This document shows positions 45,707 to 53,924 of a DNA stretch of 64,000 nucleotides, in pieces (positions within the stretch are counted from its first letter, which is position 1; the number at the start of each line of letters is the position of its first letter). Under the pieces are notes generated by a model. That model was not told the DNA's origin. It searched no databases and saw only the letters and a program-made list of their open reading frames with translations. The DNA is taken from the NCBI GenBank assembly GCA_900299295.1, contig OMJH01000060.1:1-64000 (forward strand), read 5' to 3'. Position numbers and translations under genes: made by a program. Source of the DNA: Bacteroidota bacterium (GTDB taxonomy: Bacteria > Bacteroidota > Bacteroidia > B-17B0 > Aurantibacillaceae).

Positions 45707-45720
45707 GATGTAGGTCAAAA

Positions 45721-47400
45721 TCAGTTTTTAATCAGTTTGAATGATCTGATATATCCTGTTCCCTGAAAGGAAAGCAAATATATTCCAGGCGTAAGGTTGT
45801 AAGAGGCAAGGTCGATTTGAACTTCATGATGTCCGGGACTACCTTCATCGTATGAAAGGGGAATGGCTACTGATTTATTGCCAAGGATATCTGAAACTGT
45901 AAGTTGAATTTTATCTTCATTCAAGAGAAGATAGTTTAGATTGATTACTTCATTAAATGGATTAGGAGCAAGTGATAATCCGTTTAGAAAATTTTCTTCC
46001 GGCAGACCCACATTAAATCCGTCGTAAAAAATTTTGTGTGCATAAATATCCGGTTGACCGGAACGTGAGTCCTCCCAGGCGAAAATACTTCCGCCTGATT
46101 CATCGGAAACATTTTTAGGGCTTGTTTGATCGCCGGAGGCAATTCCAACAGCTACTCCGTTGTTTGTCCACAGGGCGGTTCCCGCATTGTTGATGCGTTG
46201 CGCCACGATATCATAATTTCCCGAACGTAAATCTTGCCACACAATCACCGCACCGCCTGAATTATCTCCCGTGATGTTCGGATTTACTTGATCGCTGGTG
46301 GCATTACACACAACAATTCCGTTGCTCATCCACTGCGGCACGCCGTTTCCGTTGAGCTTTTGCGCGTAAATATCATATTGTAATCCGCCGCGCTGATCTT
46401 TCCATGTAATAAGGGTTCCATTCACCCGCGAATTACTTAGTAAATCAACTGCGCTTTGATTTCCGCTGGCTGTGCAAACCGCTTGTCCGTCTACGCCCCA
46501 TTGCAAATTTCCGGATGAATCAACTTTCTGCGCGTAGATGTCATAATCAATTCCGTTACGAATGTCTGTCCAGGCAATAATGGCTCCGCCGCTTGCACTG
46601 TCCGGATCAATTTTAGGATTTGTCTGCCCTCCGTTTGCGTTACATAATTTTTTTCCGTTGGCACCCCATTTTAAAATTCCGCCACCTGTAATACGTTGTG
46701 CATACACATCGTAATTTAACCCATTTGAAAAGTCCTGCCACGTAATAATCGCCCCTCCTTTACCATCTTTTTGAATTCTGGGATTGAGAAATTCTGCGGG
46801 TGTTCCACTCAATCGTATTCCACCATTTATCCAAAGTATTGCTCCGTTTCCATTGATGCGCTGCGCCCAGATTTCCCATCTGAAGTTGGTTGAATTCTGT
46901 TTTTCAAAAACCACAATAGCACCTCCCATTTCATCGGTCACCAATCGTTCGTTGTGTTCCCGTTCGGGTAAATTGGTTACCACAACACCATCCATCGTCC
47001 AGAGCGGAACACCATTGGCATTTAGCCGTTGTGCGTACAAATCCCGTTCGATGGATGAGCGCCAGTCGGACCAGGCGATAATCACGCCTCCGTTCATATC
47101 GCTCACGATTGCAGGTGTACTTTGGTCGGCTGAGTTTGTACAAACAGGAACCCCGTTTGCTGTCCATTGCGCAACGCCATTCGAATCCAAATGTTGTGCG
47201 TAAATGTCGGGCGCACCATTACGGTAATCCTTCCACGTGATGAAAACACCTTTGTGTCCGTCATCGCACATCCTCAAATCAATCTGAAAACTATTGGCAA
47301 CGCAGACAGGCGTGTTTATTGCTGTGTTTGAATTCCACTGCGGGAAACAATCAGCAAGAGAAATGAAAAAAACAGAAACGACAAAGTAAATTTTTCGCAT
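45721..47400 (-). CDS. T9SS-exported repeat protein (tandem copy 1)
   Basis: Paralogue of the next gene, 559 residues, with signal peptide (FVVSVFFISLADCFPQ). The same WQDxRxGxxDIYAQ repeat runs through the mature part (for example GVIIAWSDWRS, GAIIAWTDIRNGIDYDIYAQK, GAVIVWQDLRSGNYDIVAQRI), with the same repeat number as copy 2. The T9SS domain is divergent but clear (LAPNPFNEVINL, VSDILGNKS, LTPGIYLLSFQG). The divergence between the copies' sorting domains against the closer repeats suggests an old duplication with continued exchange in the repeats. It is the first gene of the pair. Confidence 0.87.
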   Translation of the reverse strand: MRKIYFVVSVFFISLADCFPQWNSNTAINTPVCVANSFQIDLRMCDDGHKGVFITWKDYRNGAPDIYAQHLDSNGVAQWTANGVPVCTNSADQSTPAIVSDMNGGVIIAWSDWRSSIERDLYAQRLNANGVPLWTMDGVVVTNLPEREHNERLVTDEMGGAIVVFEKQNSTNFRWEIWAQRINGNGAILWINGGIRLSGTPAEFLNPRIQKDGKGGAIITWQDFSNGLNYDVYAQRITGGGILKWGANGKKLCNANGGQTNPKIDPDSASGGAIIAWTDIRNGIDYDIYAQKVDSSGNLQWGVDGQAVCTASGNQSAVDLLSNSRVNGTLITWKDQRGGLQYDIYAQKLNGNGVPQWMSNGIVVCNATSDQVNPNITGDNSGGAVIVWQDLRSGNYDIVAQRINNAGTALWTNNGVAVGIASGDQTSPKNVSDESGGSIFAWEDSRSGQPDIYAHKIFYDGFNVGLPEENFLNGLSLAPNPFNEVINLNYLLLNEDKIQLTVSDILGNKSVAIPLSYDEGSPGHHEVQIDLASYNLTPGIYLLSFQGTGYIRSFKLIKN

Positions 47401-47472
47401 GAAGTGGTGGTTTGGTGAATCTAAATTAGAAAATTTTTACCCTGAAATTAAATCGAGTGAAGCTTTCTTGAT

Positions 47473-48852
47473 TTATGATGAAAAATTTTCTTCAAGGCTA
47501 TCCGATACTTCCTGCGATGAACTGAAGTACCAACGTAAAATTTTTCGCACATCGGGAGTGTCAGGATATGATTCAATAACGTCATAACAATCTCTCGGAG
47601 TTTCTATTTTTTTTTCAGGCGGACAAAAACCGAATCCTTTATAACCGCCTTGTTCAATCAGCACTACAGATTTTTCTTCATCATTTCTTCCTGCTCCCAT
47701 AATCACGTGCGTCTCTAATTCTCCCAAACGCAGTGCCAGTGTGCTTCCTACACGTTCGTTGTATTCATTTTTGTCTTCTTTGCCTGCGCAAACGCCCCTG
47801 CATTTATGAAGGCTGTAATCGAAGCAGGCTCCGCTGGCATGTTGCAAGCCGCAGCACTTCGGACATAATCCATCTTCGTCGCATAGCCGCTGCAAAAAAC
47901 GACGGCCCTCCTGAAAATTTTTGAAGGTGGTTAAGGATTGCATTCCGTTTTTTGAAGGACGTAATCCCAATCGCCGAATCCCATTTCCGTCAACGTATTC
48001 CAGCAATGCATGTGTTCCACGAAGTGTTTTTTGCATGCGGTTGTAAAAGGTCCACAGCCGTTTGATCTCGTTTCTCTCCAGCAGCAAAGCAATGAGTTCT
48101 GTTCCTGTTAAACGGTACGTGATGTTATATATCCGCTCCTGAAAATCTATTTTTGCTCCTGCTGCACCCGAAAAGTGCTGTTGCACACGCTTTCGAATTT
48201 CTTTCGCCTTTCCGACATAAATCACTTTTCCCTGCTCGTCGTGAAAGTAATATACGCCGGTGGCGAAGGGCAGATTTTTATAAACCTCAGATGGCAGGGA
48301 GGGAGGCAAGGTGCAACCGGGGTTCAGTCGTGTAGCTGTTTTTAAAATGTTTTTGTTTTCATCAGCGGCAATGATTCTGGAGAATAAAGTTGCTGTGGCA
48401 CTTGCATCTCCCATTGCACGATGGCGGTTATGAATTGGAATTCCCAGTGATTCGCACAATCGCCCAAGTGAATATGATTTTAATCCGGGAAAAGTTTTTC
48501 TTGCCATTTTCACGGTGCATAAGCGCTTACGTTCGAATTCCCCACCAAGCTGGCTGAATTCCTGTTTTAAAAAGGAGTAATCAAAATTTACGTTGTGCGC
48601 CACAAAAATTTTGTCCTGTGTAAGTAAAAAAATTTCTTTCGCTACTTCATAAAATTTCGGTGCATTTTTTACCATCTCATTTGAAATTCCGGTGAGCATG
48701 GTAATGTGTGGTGAAATATAACGTTCTGGATGAATCAGTGTTTCGAAAGTGTCCACCACCTTTTCTCCGTCGTGAATCAAAATCGCAATTTCGGTGATCT
48801 TATGCGACTGCGAGAAGCCGCCGGTGGTTTCAATGTCTACAATGGCAAACAC
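47473..48852 (-). CDS. DnaQ-type exonuclease fused to GIY-YIG endonuclease domain
   Basis: Two-nuclease fusion of 459 residues. The first 180 residues are a DEDDh 3'-5' exonuclease: VDIETTGG (Asp6, Glu8), HNVNFDYSF and HRAMGDASAT give all catalytic residues. From about residue 195 a GIY-YIG domain follows (TGVYYFHDE, KVIYVGKAKEIRKRV), as in the N-terminal part of UvrC, with a C-terminal Cys-containing stretch (CPKCCGLQHASGACFDYSLHKC). The same fusion is known in Actinobacteria. Start GTG 48852 fits the domain border. It follows the S24 regulator by eight bases, suggesting damage-induced repair. Confidence 0.92.
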   Translation of the reverse strand: MFAIVDIETTGGFSQSHKITEIAILIHDGEKVVDTFETLIHPERYISPHITMLTGISNEMVKNAPKFYEVAKEIFLLTQDKIFVAHNVNFDYSFLKQEFSQLGGEFERKRLCTVKMARKTFPGLKSYSLGRLCESLGIPIHNRHRAMGDASATATLFSRIIAADENKNILKTATRLNPGCTLPPSLPSEVYKNLPFATGVYYFHDEQGKVIYVGKAKEIRKRVQQHFSGAAGAKIDFQERIYNITYRLTGTELIALLLERNEIKRLWTFYNRMQKTLRGTHALLEYVDGNGIRRLGLRPSKNGMQSLTTFKNFQEGRRFLQRLCDEDGLCPKCCGLQHASGACFDYSLHKCRGVCAGKEDKNEYNERVGSTLALRLGELETHVIMGAGRNDEEKSVVLIEQGGYKGFGFCPPEKKIETPRDCYDVIESYPDTPDVRKILRWYFSSSQEVSDSLEENFSS

Positions 48853-48860
48853 TTTAAAAA

Positions 48861-49625
48861 TTAATCCTTTTTGATTTTCTGAATTTCTACTTTCATGCTT
48901 TTCAGCATTCCCAAAATGCTTTCCGTGTTGAGGTCTTCCTGCTTGTACGCTCCTAAATGAATGGAACAAACGTATTCCCACATTTCCAGGACCTCGTCAG
49001 GTTTTACCTTGTAGGGCTGGTACTCTTTATTGTCACTCACCAGGGTGAAATAATCTTTGTTTTTTGAAACCTGCACGCGTTTGTAAACGATGCCGTCATT
49101 TTTGGTCAGTAACACATACGTGTTTCCGTCACGGATATCTTCGGTTTCTTCAATGTATTTGCCAACAACGTAAGAACCTTCTTTCAGCGGAGGCATGCTA
49201 TCACCTTTTATTGCAAATGCCCTGTGCTTGCCTGCCGGAAGGAAAGGCAGGCTCATGCGGGGAAGTTCATCAACGAATTCCGGATCCGCGAAGCCGTTAA
49301 GGTAGCCGGCGCGTGCACGAATAGGCACCACTTCAATCACATCACGCCCGTTTTTATCAATCACCACGGGAAACAATAATCGGTTGCGGCCAATGCGTAA
49401 AATACTGGTAGGATCTGTTTTATTGAAATCACCTTTTAACAGCGCATCAATGGAAATTTTAAAATAATCAGCGATTCGCAAAATGATATCGATGGGTGGT
49501 TCATTTCTCCCTTCCTCATAGGCGCCGAGTCGTGCACGCGTGATGTTTAACTGTTCAGCCATTTGCTCCTGCGAGAGTTTTTTCAGCTCGCGTAATACTT
49601 TTAAATTCGATGAAATTCGTTCCAT
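48861..49625 (-). CDS. XRE-type HTH regulator with LexA/S24 self-cleavage domain
   Basis: Repressor-like protein of 254 residues. An HTH_3 domain lies at residues 7-62 (LSQEQMAEQLNITRARLGAYEEGRNEPP) and an S24 domain follows with cleavage bond Ala106-Gly107, catalytic Ser143 (GDSMPP) and Lys182 (VYKRV). Spacing from cleavage site to Ser and from Ser to Lys equals that of LexA within two residues, so DNA-damage-induced self-cleavage is likely. The C-terminal tail is a short coiled coil. It heads an operon with a repair-type nuclease and has a palindrome just upstream. Confidence 0.92.
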   Translation of the reverse strand: MERISSNLKVLRELKKLSQEQMAEQLNITRARLGAYEEGRNEPPIDIILRIADYFKISIDALLKGDFNKTDPTSILRIGRNRLLFPVVIDKNGRDVIEVVPIRARAGYLNGFADPEFVDELPRMSLPFLPAGKHRAFAIKGDSMPPLKEGSYVVGKYIEETEDIRDGNTYVLLTKNDGIVYKRVQVSKNKDYFTLVSDNKEYQPYKVKPDEVLEMWEYVCSIHLGAYKQEDLNTESILGMLKSMKVEIQKIKKD

Positions 49626-49650
49626 TACTATAATTTATAGCCGAAAATTA

Positions 49651-49663
49651 CTACAAAATGTAG
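49651..49663. promoter_or_regulatory. Possible operator of the S24 regulator
   Basis: 13-base palindrome CTACA-AAA-TGTAG, 25 bases upstream of the regulator's ATG, coinciding with a near-match to the TAnnTTTG promoter element on the minus strand (TACATTTT). An autoregulatory site is plausible. Confidence 0.4.
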
Positions 49664-49736
49664 CAAACTTCCAAATTTTTTATGACAAAATTTCCGTTTA
49701 TTTCTTGGTGGCAAGCAATTTGACAACACCGTGCAA

Positions 49737-49756
49737 CCGAAAAACCAATTTTTCGG
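49737..49756 (+). repeat. Hairpin in the grpE leader
   Basis: Perfect 8-bp inverted repeat CCGAAAAA (49737-49744) and TTTTTCGG (49749-49756), loop CCAA, 29 bases before the grpE start. It is not the CIRCE heat-shock operator. It could be a leader hairpin or operator. Confidence 0.45.
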
Positions 49757-49785
49757 ACATTTGCCATTTATTAAACGAAAACGAT

Positions 49786-50397
49786 ATGATGAGTAACGAA
49801 AATAACCCGAAAAACGAAAGCGAAAAGGATGGAAATACTAAAGTGGAAGGGAATGAAACTCAACAGGAAGAATTGACTACCTCAACTGATGCTGCTTCCA
49901 CAGAAAACGTAAATGCGGAGGCGAAAACTTCGGCTAATCCACTGGAAGAAAAAATTATTGAACTGGAAGCAAAGCTTCGCGAAGAAAAAGACCGGTTTTT
50001 ACGTTTGTACTCCGAATTTGATAATGCGAAAAAACGACATATGCGCGAGCGCACCGATTTATTGAAGTACGCAGGCGAAGATGTTTACAAACTGATTCTG
50101 CCGGTGCTTGATGATTTTGAACGTGCAATGAAAGCAAACGAAACCGCTGATGATATAACCGCTGTGAAAGAAGGTTTTCAACTCATCTTTAATAAAATGA
50201 AAAACAACCTCACGGGTAAGGGACTCGAAGAAATGAAATGCACCGGTGAACTTTTTAATTCGGATTCTATGGAGGCAGTGGCGAACATTCCTGCTCCGTC
50301 GGATGATCTAAAATCGAAAGTTGTAGATGTTCTGGAAAAAGGATACCTGCTCAACGGAAAAGTAATTCGTTTTGCGAAAGTGGTGGTGGGAAATTAA
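49786..50397 (+). CDS. grpE: Nucleotide exchange factor GrpE
   Basis: Co-chaperone that releases ADP from DnaK. The product has 203 residues: an acidic low-complexity N-terminus of about 60 residues, a long coiled coil (KIIELEAKLREEKDRFLRLYSEFDNAKKR), then the GrpE core (LLKYAGEDVYKLILPVLDDFERAM) and the beta-wing with VLEKGYLLNGKVIRFAKVVVG. Start at ATG 49786 (or 49789); longer in-frame extensions upstream are not supported. It is followed by dnaJ after 38 bases. dnaK is not in the window. Confidence 0.96.
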   Translation: MMSNENNPKNESEKDGNTKVEGNETQQEELTTSTDAASTENVNAEAKTSANPLEEKIIELEAKLREEKDRFLRLYSEFDNAKKRHMRERTDLLKYAGEDVYKLILPVLDDFERAMKANETADDITAVKEGFQLIFNKMKNNLTGKGLEEMKCTGELFNSDSMEAVANIPAPSDDLKSKVVDVLEKGYLLNGKVIRFAKVVVGN

Positions 50398-50435
50398 ATT
50401 CATACGAAAACGATCAGTAACAATTCTCAAACAAC

Positions 50436-51584
50436 ATGTCAAAACGCGATTACTACGAAATACTGGGCGTGAACCGAAACGCAGGGGAGGATGAAATCAA
50501 AAAGGCTTATCGAAAGCTGGCCATCAAATATCATCCCGATAAAAATCCCGGCGATAAGTCGGCAGAAGATAAGTTCAAAGAAGCCGCAGAAGCTTACGAA
50601 GTGTTGAGTAATTCGGAAAAACGTGCGCGTTACGATCGTTTCGGTCACGCCGGCGTAGGCGGGGCTGCGGGCGGTGCGCAAGGCTTCGGTGGTGGAATGA
50701 ATATGGAAGATATTTTCGAGCAGTTCGGAAATATTTTTGGTGGTGGTTTTGGCGGTGGATTTTCTTCCGGTGGAGGTAGCAGAAGACGGCAAAACAGAGG
50801 AAGTGATTTGCGTGTTCGTGTGAAATTGACGCTGAAAGAAATTGCGGAAGGTGCAGAAAAGAAAATCAAATTGAATCGTTATGTTTCGTGTAAGCCCTGC
50901 AAAGGAACAGGAGCCGAAAACGGAACTGCTCAGGATACCTGTTCAACTTGCCGTGGAACCGGTGTCCACACACGTATGCAACAGACCATTCTCGGAACCA
51001 TGCAAACGCAGGGGCCTTGCCCAAGTTGCGGCGGACAAGGAACTTCTATTCGTGAAAAATGTAAATCATGTTTTGGCGATGGGATTGTGCGCGAAGATGA
51101 TCACATCTCATTAAATATTCCGGCAGGCGTTGCGGAAGGCATGCAGCTCACCGTGAGCGGAAAAGGAAATGCAGCTGCTCGTGGTGGCATCAACGGTGAT
51201 TTGTTGCTGGTGATTGAAGAAGAACCGCACGCTGAACTGGTGCGCGACGGAAACAATTTACTTTACAATTTATTTGTCTCTGTTCCCGATGCTGCACTCG
51301 GTTGCAACGCCGAAGTCCCGCTGATTGAAGGTTTCGCGAAAGTGAAAATTGACGCAGGTGTGCAAAGCGGAAAAATACTCCGTTTACGTGGTAAAGGTTT
51401 ACCGGAAGTCAATTCGCACGGGCGTGGTGATATTCTGGTAAAGGTGAATGTATGGACGCCGACACATCTTTCTTCCGACGAAAAAAAGTTGCTTGAAAAA
51501 CTGAAAGAGTCAAAAAATTTTCAGCCCAATCCCAGCAAAAAGGAGAAAGGTTTCTTTGAACGGATGAGGGATTATTTTGATTGA
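50436..51584 (+). CDS. dnaJ: Chaperone protein DnaJ
   Basis: Type I Hsp40 co-chaperone that delivers substrates to DnaK and stimulates its ATPase. The 382 residues contain the J domain with the HPD motif (YHPDKNPGD), a long Gly/Phe-rich linker (about 75-115), four CxxCxGxG zinc repeats ([32 protein letters not shown]) and two C-terminal beta domains. All elements are intact. It is in an operon with grpE. Confidence 0.97.
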   Translation: MSKRDYYEILGVNRNAGEDEIKKAYRKLAIKYHPDKNPGDKSAEDKFKEAAEAYEVLSNSEKRARYDRFGHAGVGGAAGGAQGFGGGMNMEDIFEQFGNIFGGGFGGGFSSGGGSRRRQNRGSDLRVRVKLTLKEIAEGAEKKIKLNRYVSCKPCKGTGAENGTAQDTCSTCRGTGVHTRMQQTILGTMQTQGPCPSCGGQGTSIREKCKSCFGDGIVREDDHISLNIPAGVAEGMQLTVSGKGNAAARGGINGDLLLVIEEEPHAELVRDGNNLLYNLFVSVPDAALGCNAEVPLIEGFAKVKIDAGVQSGKILRLRGKGLPEVNSHGRGDILVKVNVWTPTHLSSDEKKLLEKLKESKNFQPNPSKKEKGFFERMRDYFD

Positions 51585-51589
51585 TTCGG

Positions 51590-51610
51590 TACATTTGGCT
51601 GTTGCCAAAT
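51590..51610 (+). promoter_or_regulatory. KAP-gene promoter with overlapping palindrome
   Basis: TACATTTG (51590-51597), a perfect TAnnTTTG match six bases after the dnaJ stop. The palindrome ATTTGGC-TGTT-GCCAAAT (51593-51610, 7-bp perfect arms) overlaps it and the expected transcript start, 11 bases before the KAP start. A repressor operator or a leader hairpin is possible. Confidence 0.5.
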
Positions 51611-51621
51611 AACCAATCCTC

Positions 51622-53394
51622 ATGCAAACAGCCAGAACCTCAAACATTATTGATAAGCCGCGCCGCGAAGGTGCGGAAGATTTACTCGGAGTTGATAAAT
51701 ATACCGATGCGTTGATTCAATTCATTGAATCCTGTCAAATGCCGACCACGCTCGCCATTCAGGGGGAGTGGGGAAGTGGTAAAACATCTTTACTAAATCA
51801 AATCCGTTACCGCCTTTGTGAATCTTCACTTCATTCGGTTGAAGTAAATAAGGAGAAACCTTTTTATGGCGTTTGGCTCAATACCTGGCAGTATTCATTA
51901 ATGAAAAGCAAGGATGAAGCGCTGATATCCATTATCAAGGGCTTGACGACTGAAATCCTTTCAATTATCAGTCAAAAACACGAATCGAAATCGCAGGCCA
52001 CCATTAATAAAGTTGTCGGATTTGTTTCATTTTTAGGTAAGGCGAGCGCAAAAGCTGCGGCCTCCTCCGTTGGGATTGAATCGGGTGTGGTTGATTCGTT
52101 GCTGGAGAAAGATGCAGGAGAAGCAAATTTGCTTGCATTTAAAAAATCACTGGAGGATGCCATTCGTCAGTGTTTGGAAGAGGATCGCAAATCCGGAAAC
52201 AATAACCGCGGTTTTATTTTTTTTATCGATGACCTTGACCGCATCGATCCGCCGGTAGCCGTTGAAATTCTTGAACTCATTAAAAACATTTTTGAAGTTG
52301 AAAATTGTCTTTTTGTACTTGCAATTGACTATGAAGTTGTAGTAAAAGGACTTGTTCCGAAGTTTGGTCCGTTAACTGAAAAGAATGAGCGTGAGTTCAG
52401 GTCTTTTTTCGACAAGATCATTCAGCTCCCGTTCTCCATGCCGGTTTCCAATTATGATATTACCAAGTTTCTCATTCATTCCCTTCAGGATATCGGATAC
52501 ATCGACAACCGAATTGTACAGGATGATTTTTTAAAGGAAAAGCTGGCGGACCTCACCTTGCTTTCGGTGGGTACAAATCCGCGGTCACTCAAACGCCTCA
52601 TCAATACGCTTTCCTTGCTGAACATCATTGGTAAAATGCAGAGTGATGGACAAAAGGAGATCCACGAATTGCTCATCAATTATGCATTAGTATGCATTCA
52701 GATCGCTTATCCGAAAATTTATGACATGATCATGCAGGAACCTTCGTTTAAGGAGTGGAACGAACAAACGGCAAAGCGGTTACGTTTACCTGAACTGACA
52801 GAAGCACAGATAGCGGTGCTGAATAACGCTGCCGAATTTGATGAAGAGTGGGAGAAAGTGTTGTTCAGGAAATGCCAGCAGGATCCGTACATGGCTTCAC
52901 GGTCATTTCAGGTTTCACAGTTATTGAATTACCTGCTTGAACTGGTTCCGGAACAAATGAATTTTTCGGATGAGATTTCACGCATCATTCGTTTCAGCGC
53001 AGTGACCAGCGTGAATCTGGATGCCATTCCGAAAACGGCGGCGAAAGGAGAAAAAATACGATATGAAGGGTTTTCTGCTTTAGGAGAAATTCTTAAGGCA
53101 GCAAGTTACAGCGATGAATACATTACGCAGTTGAAAAATTGTCACGATAAGATAACGGCTGTGTTCACCGATTTGATCGCTGTAAATTTCACGCCGAATT
53201 TTATCACCTACGCGAGTAAAACTCCGAAAGGCAGAAGCAAAACTTTTTTGTACATACGATTTAAGAAAAACCTTATCGAATTTTTGTTTGCCGGTCAGAC
53301 GGTAAAAGTTAAGCAGGCAGAAGACCTGACAACTGAAATGATAGAAAAATTAAAGCTTTCTTACAATTCAATATCTGAAAAACAAATCAGTTGA
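51622..53394 (+). CDS. KAP family P-loop NTPase
   Basis: Large ATPase of 590 residues. Walker A is GEWGSGKTS (residues 48-56) and Walker B is FIFFIDDLDR (about 197-206), with the family's following helix PVAVEILELIKNIFEV and LFVLAIDYEVV. KAP NTPases typically carry membrane helices inserted between the two motifs; here a mildly hydrophobic Ala/Gly-rich stretch (VVGFVSFLGKASAKAAASSVG) sits there and may bind the membrane weakly. Some KAP proteins are linked to phage exclusion, but the function here is unknown. It has its own promoter behind dnaJ and converges on a small XRE regulator. Confidence 0.88.
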   Translation: MQTARTSNIIDKPRREGAEDLLGVDKYTDALIQFIESCQMPTTLAIQGEWGSGKTSLLNQIRYRLCESSLHSVEVNKEKPFYGVWLNTWQYSLMKSKDEALISIIKGLTTEILSIISQKHESKSQATINKVVGFVSFLGKASAKAAASSVGIESGVVDSLLEKDAGEANLLAFKKSLEDAIRQCLEEDRKSGNNNRGFIFFIDDLDRIDPPVAVEILELIKNIFEVENCLFVLAIDYEVVVKGLVPKFGPLTEKNEREFRSFFDKIIQLPFSMPVSNYDITKFLIHSLQDIGYIDNRIVQDDFLKEKLADLTLLSVGTNPRSLKRLINTLSLLNIIGKMQSDGQKEIHELLINYALVCIQIAYPKIYDMIMQEPSFKEWNEQTAKRLRLPELTEAQIAVLNNAAEFDEEWEKVLFRKCQQDPYMASRSFQVSQLLNYLLELVPEQMNFSDEISRIIRFSAVTSVNLDAIPKTAAKGEKIRYEGFSALGEILKAASYSDEYITQLKNCHDKITAVFTDLIAVNFTPNFITYASKTPKGRSKTFLYIRFKKNLIEFLFAGQTVKVKQAEDLTTEMIEKLKLSYNSISEKQIS

Positions 53395-53417
53395 ATTTGT
53401 TAAAATAAAAAATTGAG

Positions 53418-53780
53418 TTATTTTTTCTTTTTGCGCTTGCGCGGATTGGGAGTCGCTTCTGATTTCAATTCCCGGATATCCTCCTGCAGACGTTTGATGG
53501 ACACACGCAATTCTTCCACATCCGAAGAACTTGCCACCTTTTGGTTTTTATTTGATTGAGCCATTGGCTGCAAATCGAGGCTCGACTGAAAAAAAGTAAC
53601 CACCGCAACATTCAATACTTCCGCAATTTGATAAATGCGTCCGAGAGGAATGTTGATTTCGGCGCGTTCAATTTTTGAGTAGGCGCTGGTGGTCATGCCC
53701 AGCTCTTCGGCCATGTTAGCCTGGGTTAATCCGCGCTGGATACGTAATAACTTAATGCGTTCGCCTACTTGCTGTATCAC
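53418..53780 (-). CDS. Small XRE-family HTH regulator with coiled-coil tail
   Basis: DNA-binding protein of 120 residues: HTH_3 domain at residues 4-62 (LRIQRGLTQANMAEELGMTTSAYSKIERAE), a linker, and a coiled coil (DVEELRVSIKRLQEDIRELKSE) ending in a basic tail rich in Lys and Arg. GTG start at 53780. A dyad lies nine bases upstream, probably for autoregulation. It converges on the KAP gene 23 bases away and could control it. Targets are unknown. Confidence 0.88.
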   Translation of the reverse strand: MIQQVGERIKLLRIQRGLTQANMAEELGMTTSAYSKIERAEINIPLGRIYQIAEVLNVAVVTFFQSSLDLQPMAQSNKNQKVASSSDVEELRVSIKRLQEDIRELKSEATPNPRKRKKKK

Positions 53781-53788
53781 CTTTCGAA

Positions 53789-53807
53789 TTTCCTAGTAAG
53801 CAGGAAA
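53789..53807. promoter_or_regulatory. Possible operator of the small XRE regulator
   Basis: Inverted repeat TTTCCT-N7-AGGAAA, eight bases upstream of the GTG start at 53780. It does not resemble the palindrome before the KAP gene. Confidence 0.35.
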
Positions 53808-53854
53808 ATTTTATTTTTACATTAAGATATATATGGTTTAAAAAGCCAATTTTG

Positions 53855-53862
53855 TATGTTTG
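53855..53862 (+). promoter_or_regulatory. -7 promoter element of the T9SS propeller gene
   Basis: TATGTTTG, a perfect TAnnTTTG match, 62 bases before ATG 53925. This leader is longer than those at most other promoters in the window. Confidence 0.5.
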
Positions 53863-53924
53863 TTAGGATAAGTTTAAGTTATTAAATTGGTCTTGATTTT
53901 ATTTTTCACTTAGTTTGAATTTTT

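Noticed and set aside
49230-49252. Inverted repeat GCCTGCC...GGCAGGC resembling a dispersed element
   Set aside because: It lies inside the S24 regulator gene and encodes a normal stretch of that family (PFLPAGKHRAF), so it is probably coding coincidence.
49540-49785. 82-residue extension of GrpE
   Set aside because: It overlaps the divergent regulator gene and its promoter and has no GrpE-like sequence.
51622-53780. Prophage remnant (KAP plus XRE genes)
   Set aside because: No integrase, structural phage genes, attachment repeats or clear base-composition shift accompany the pair.
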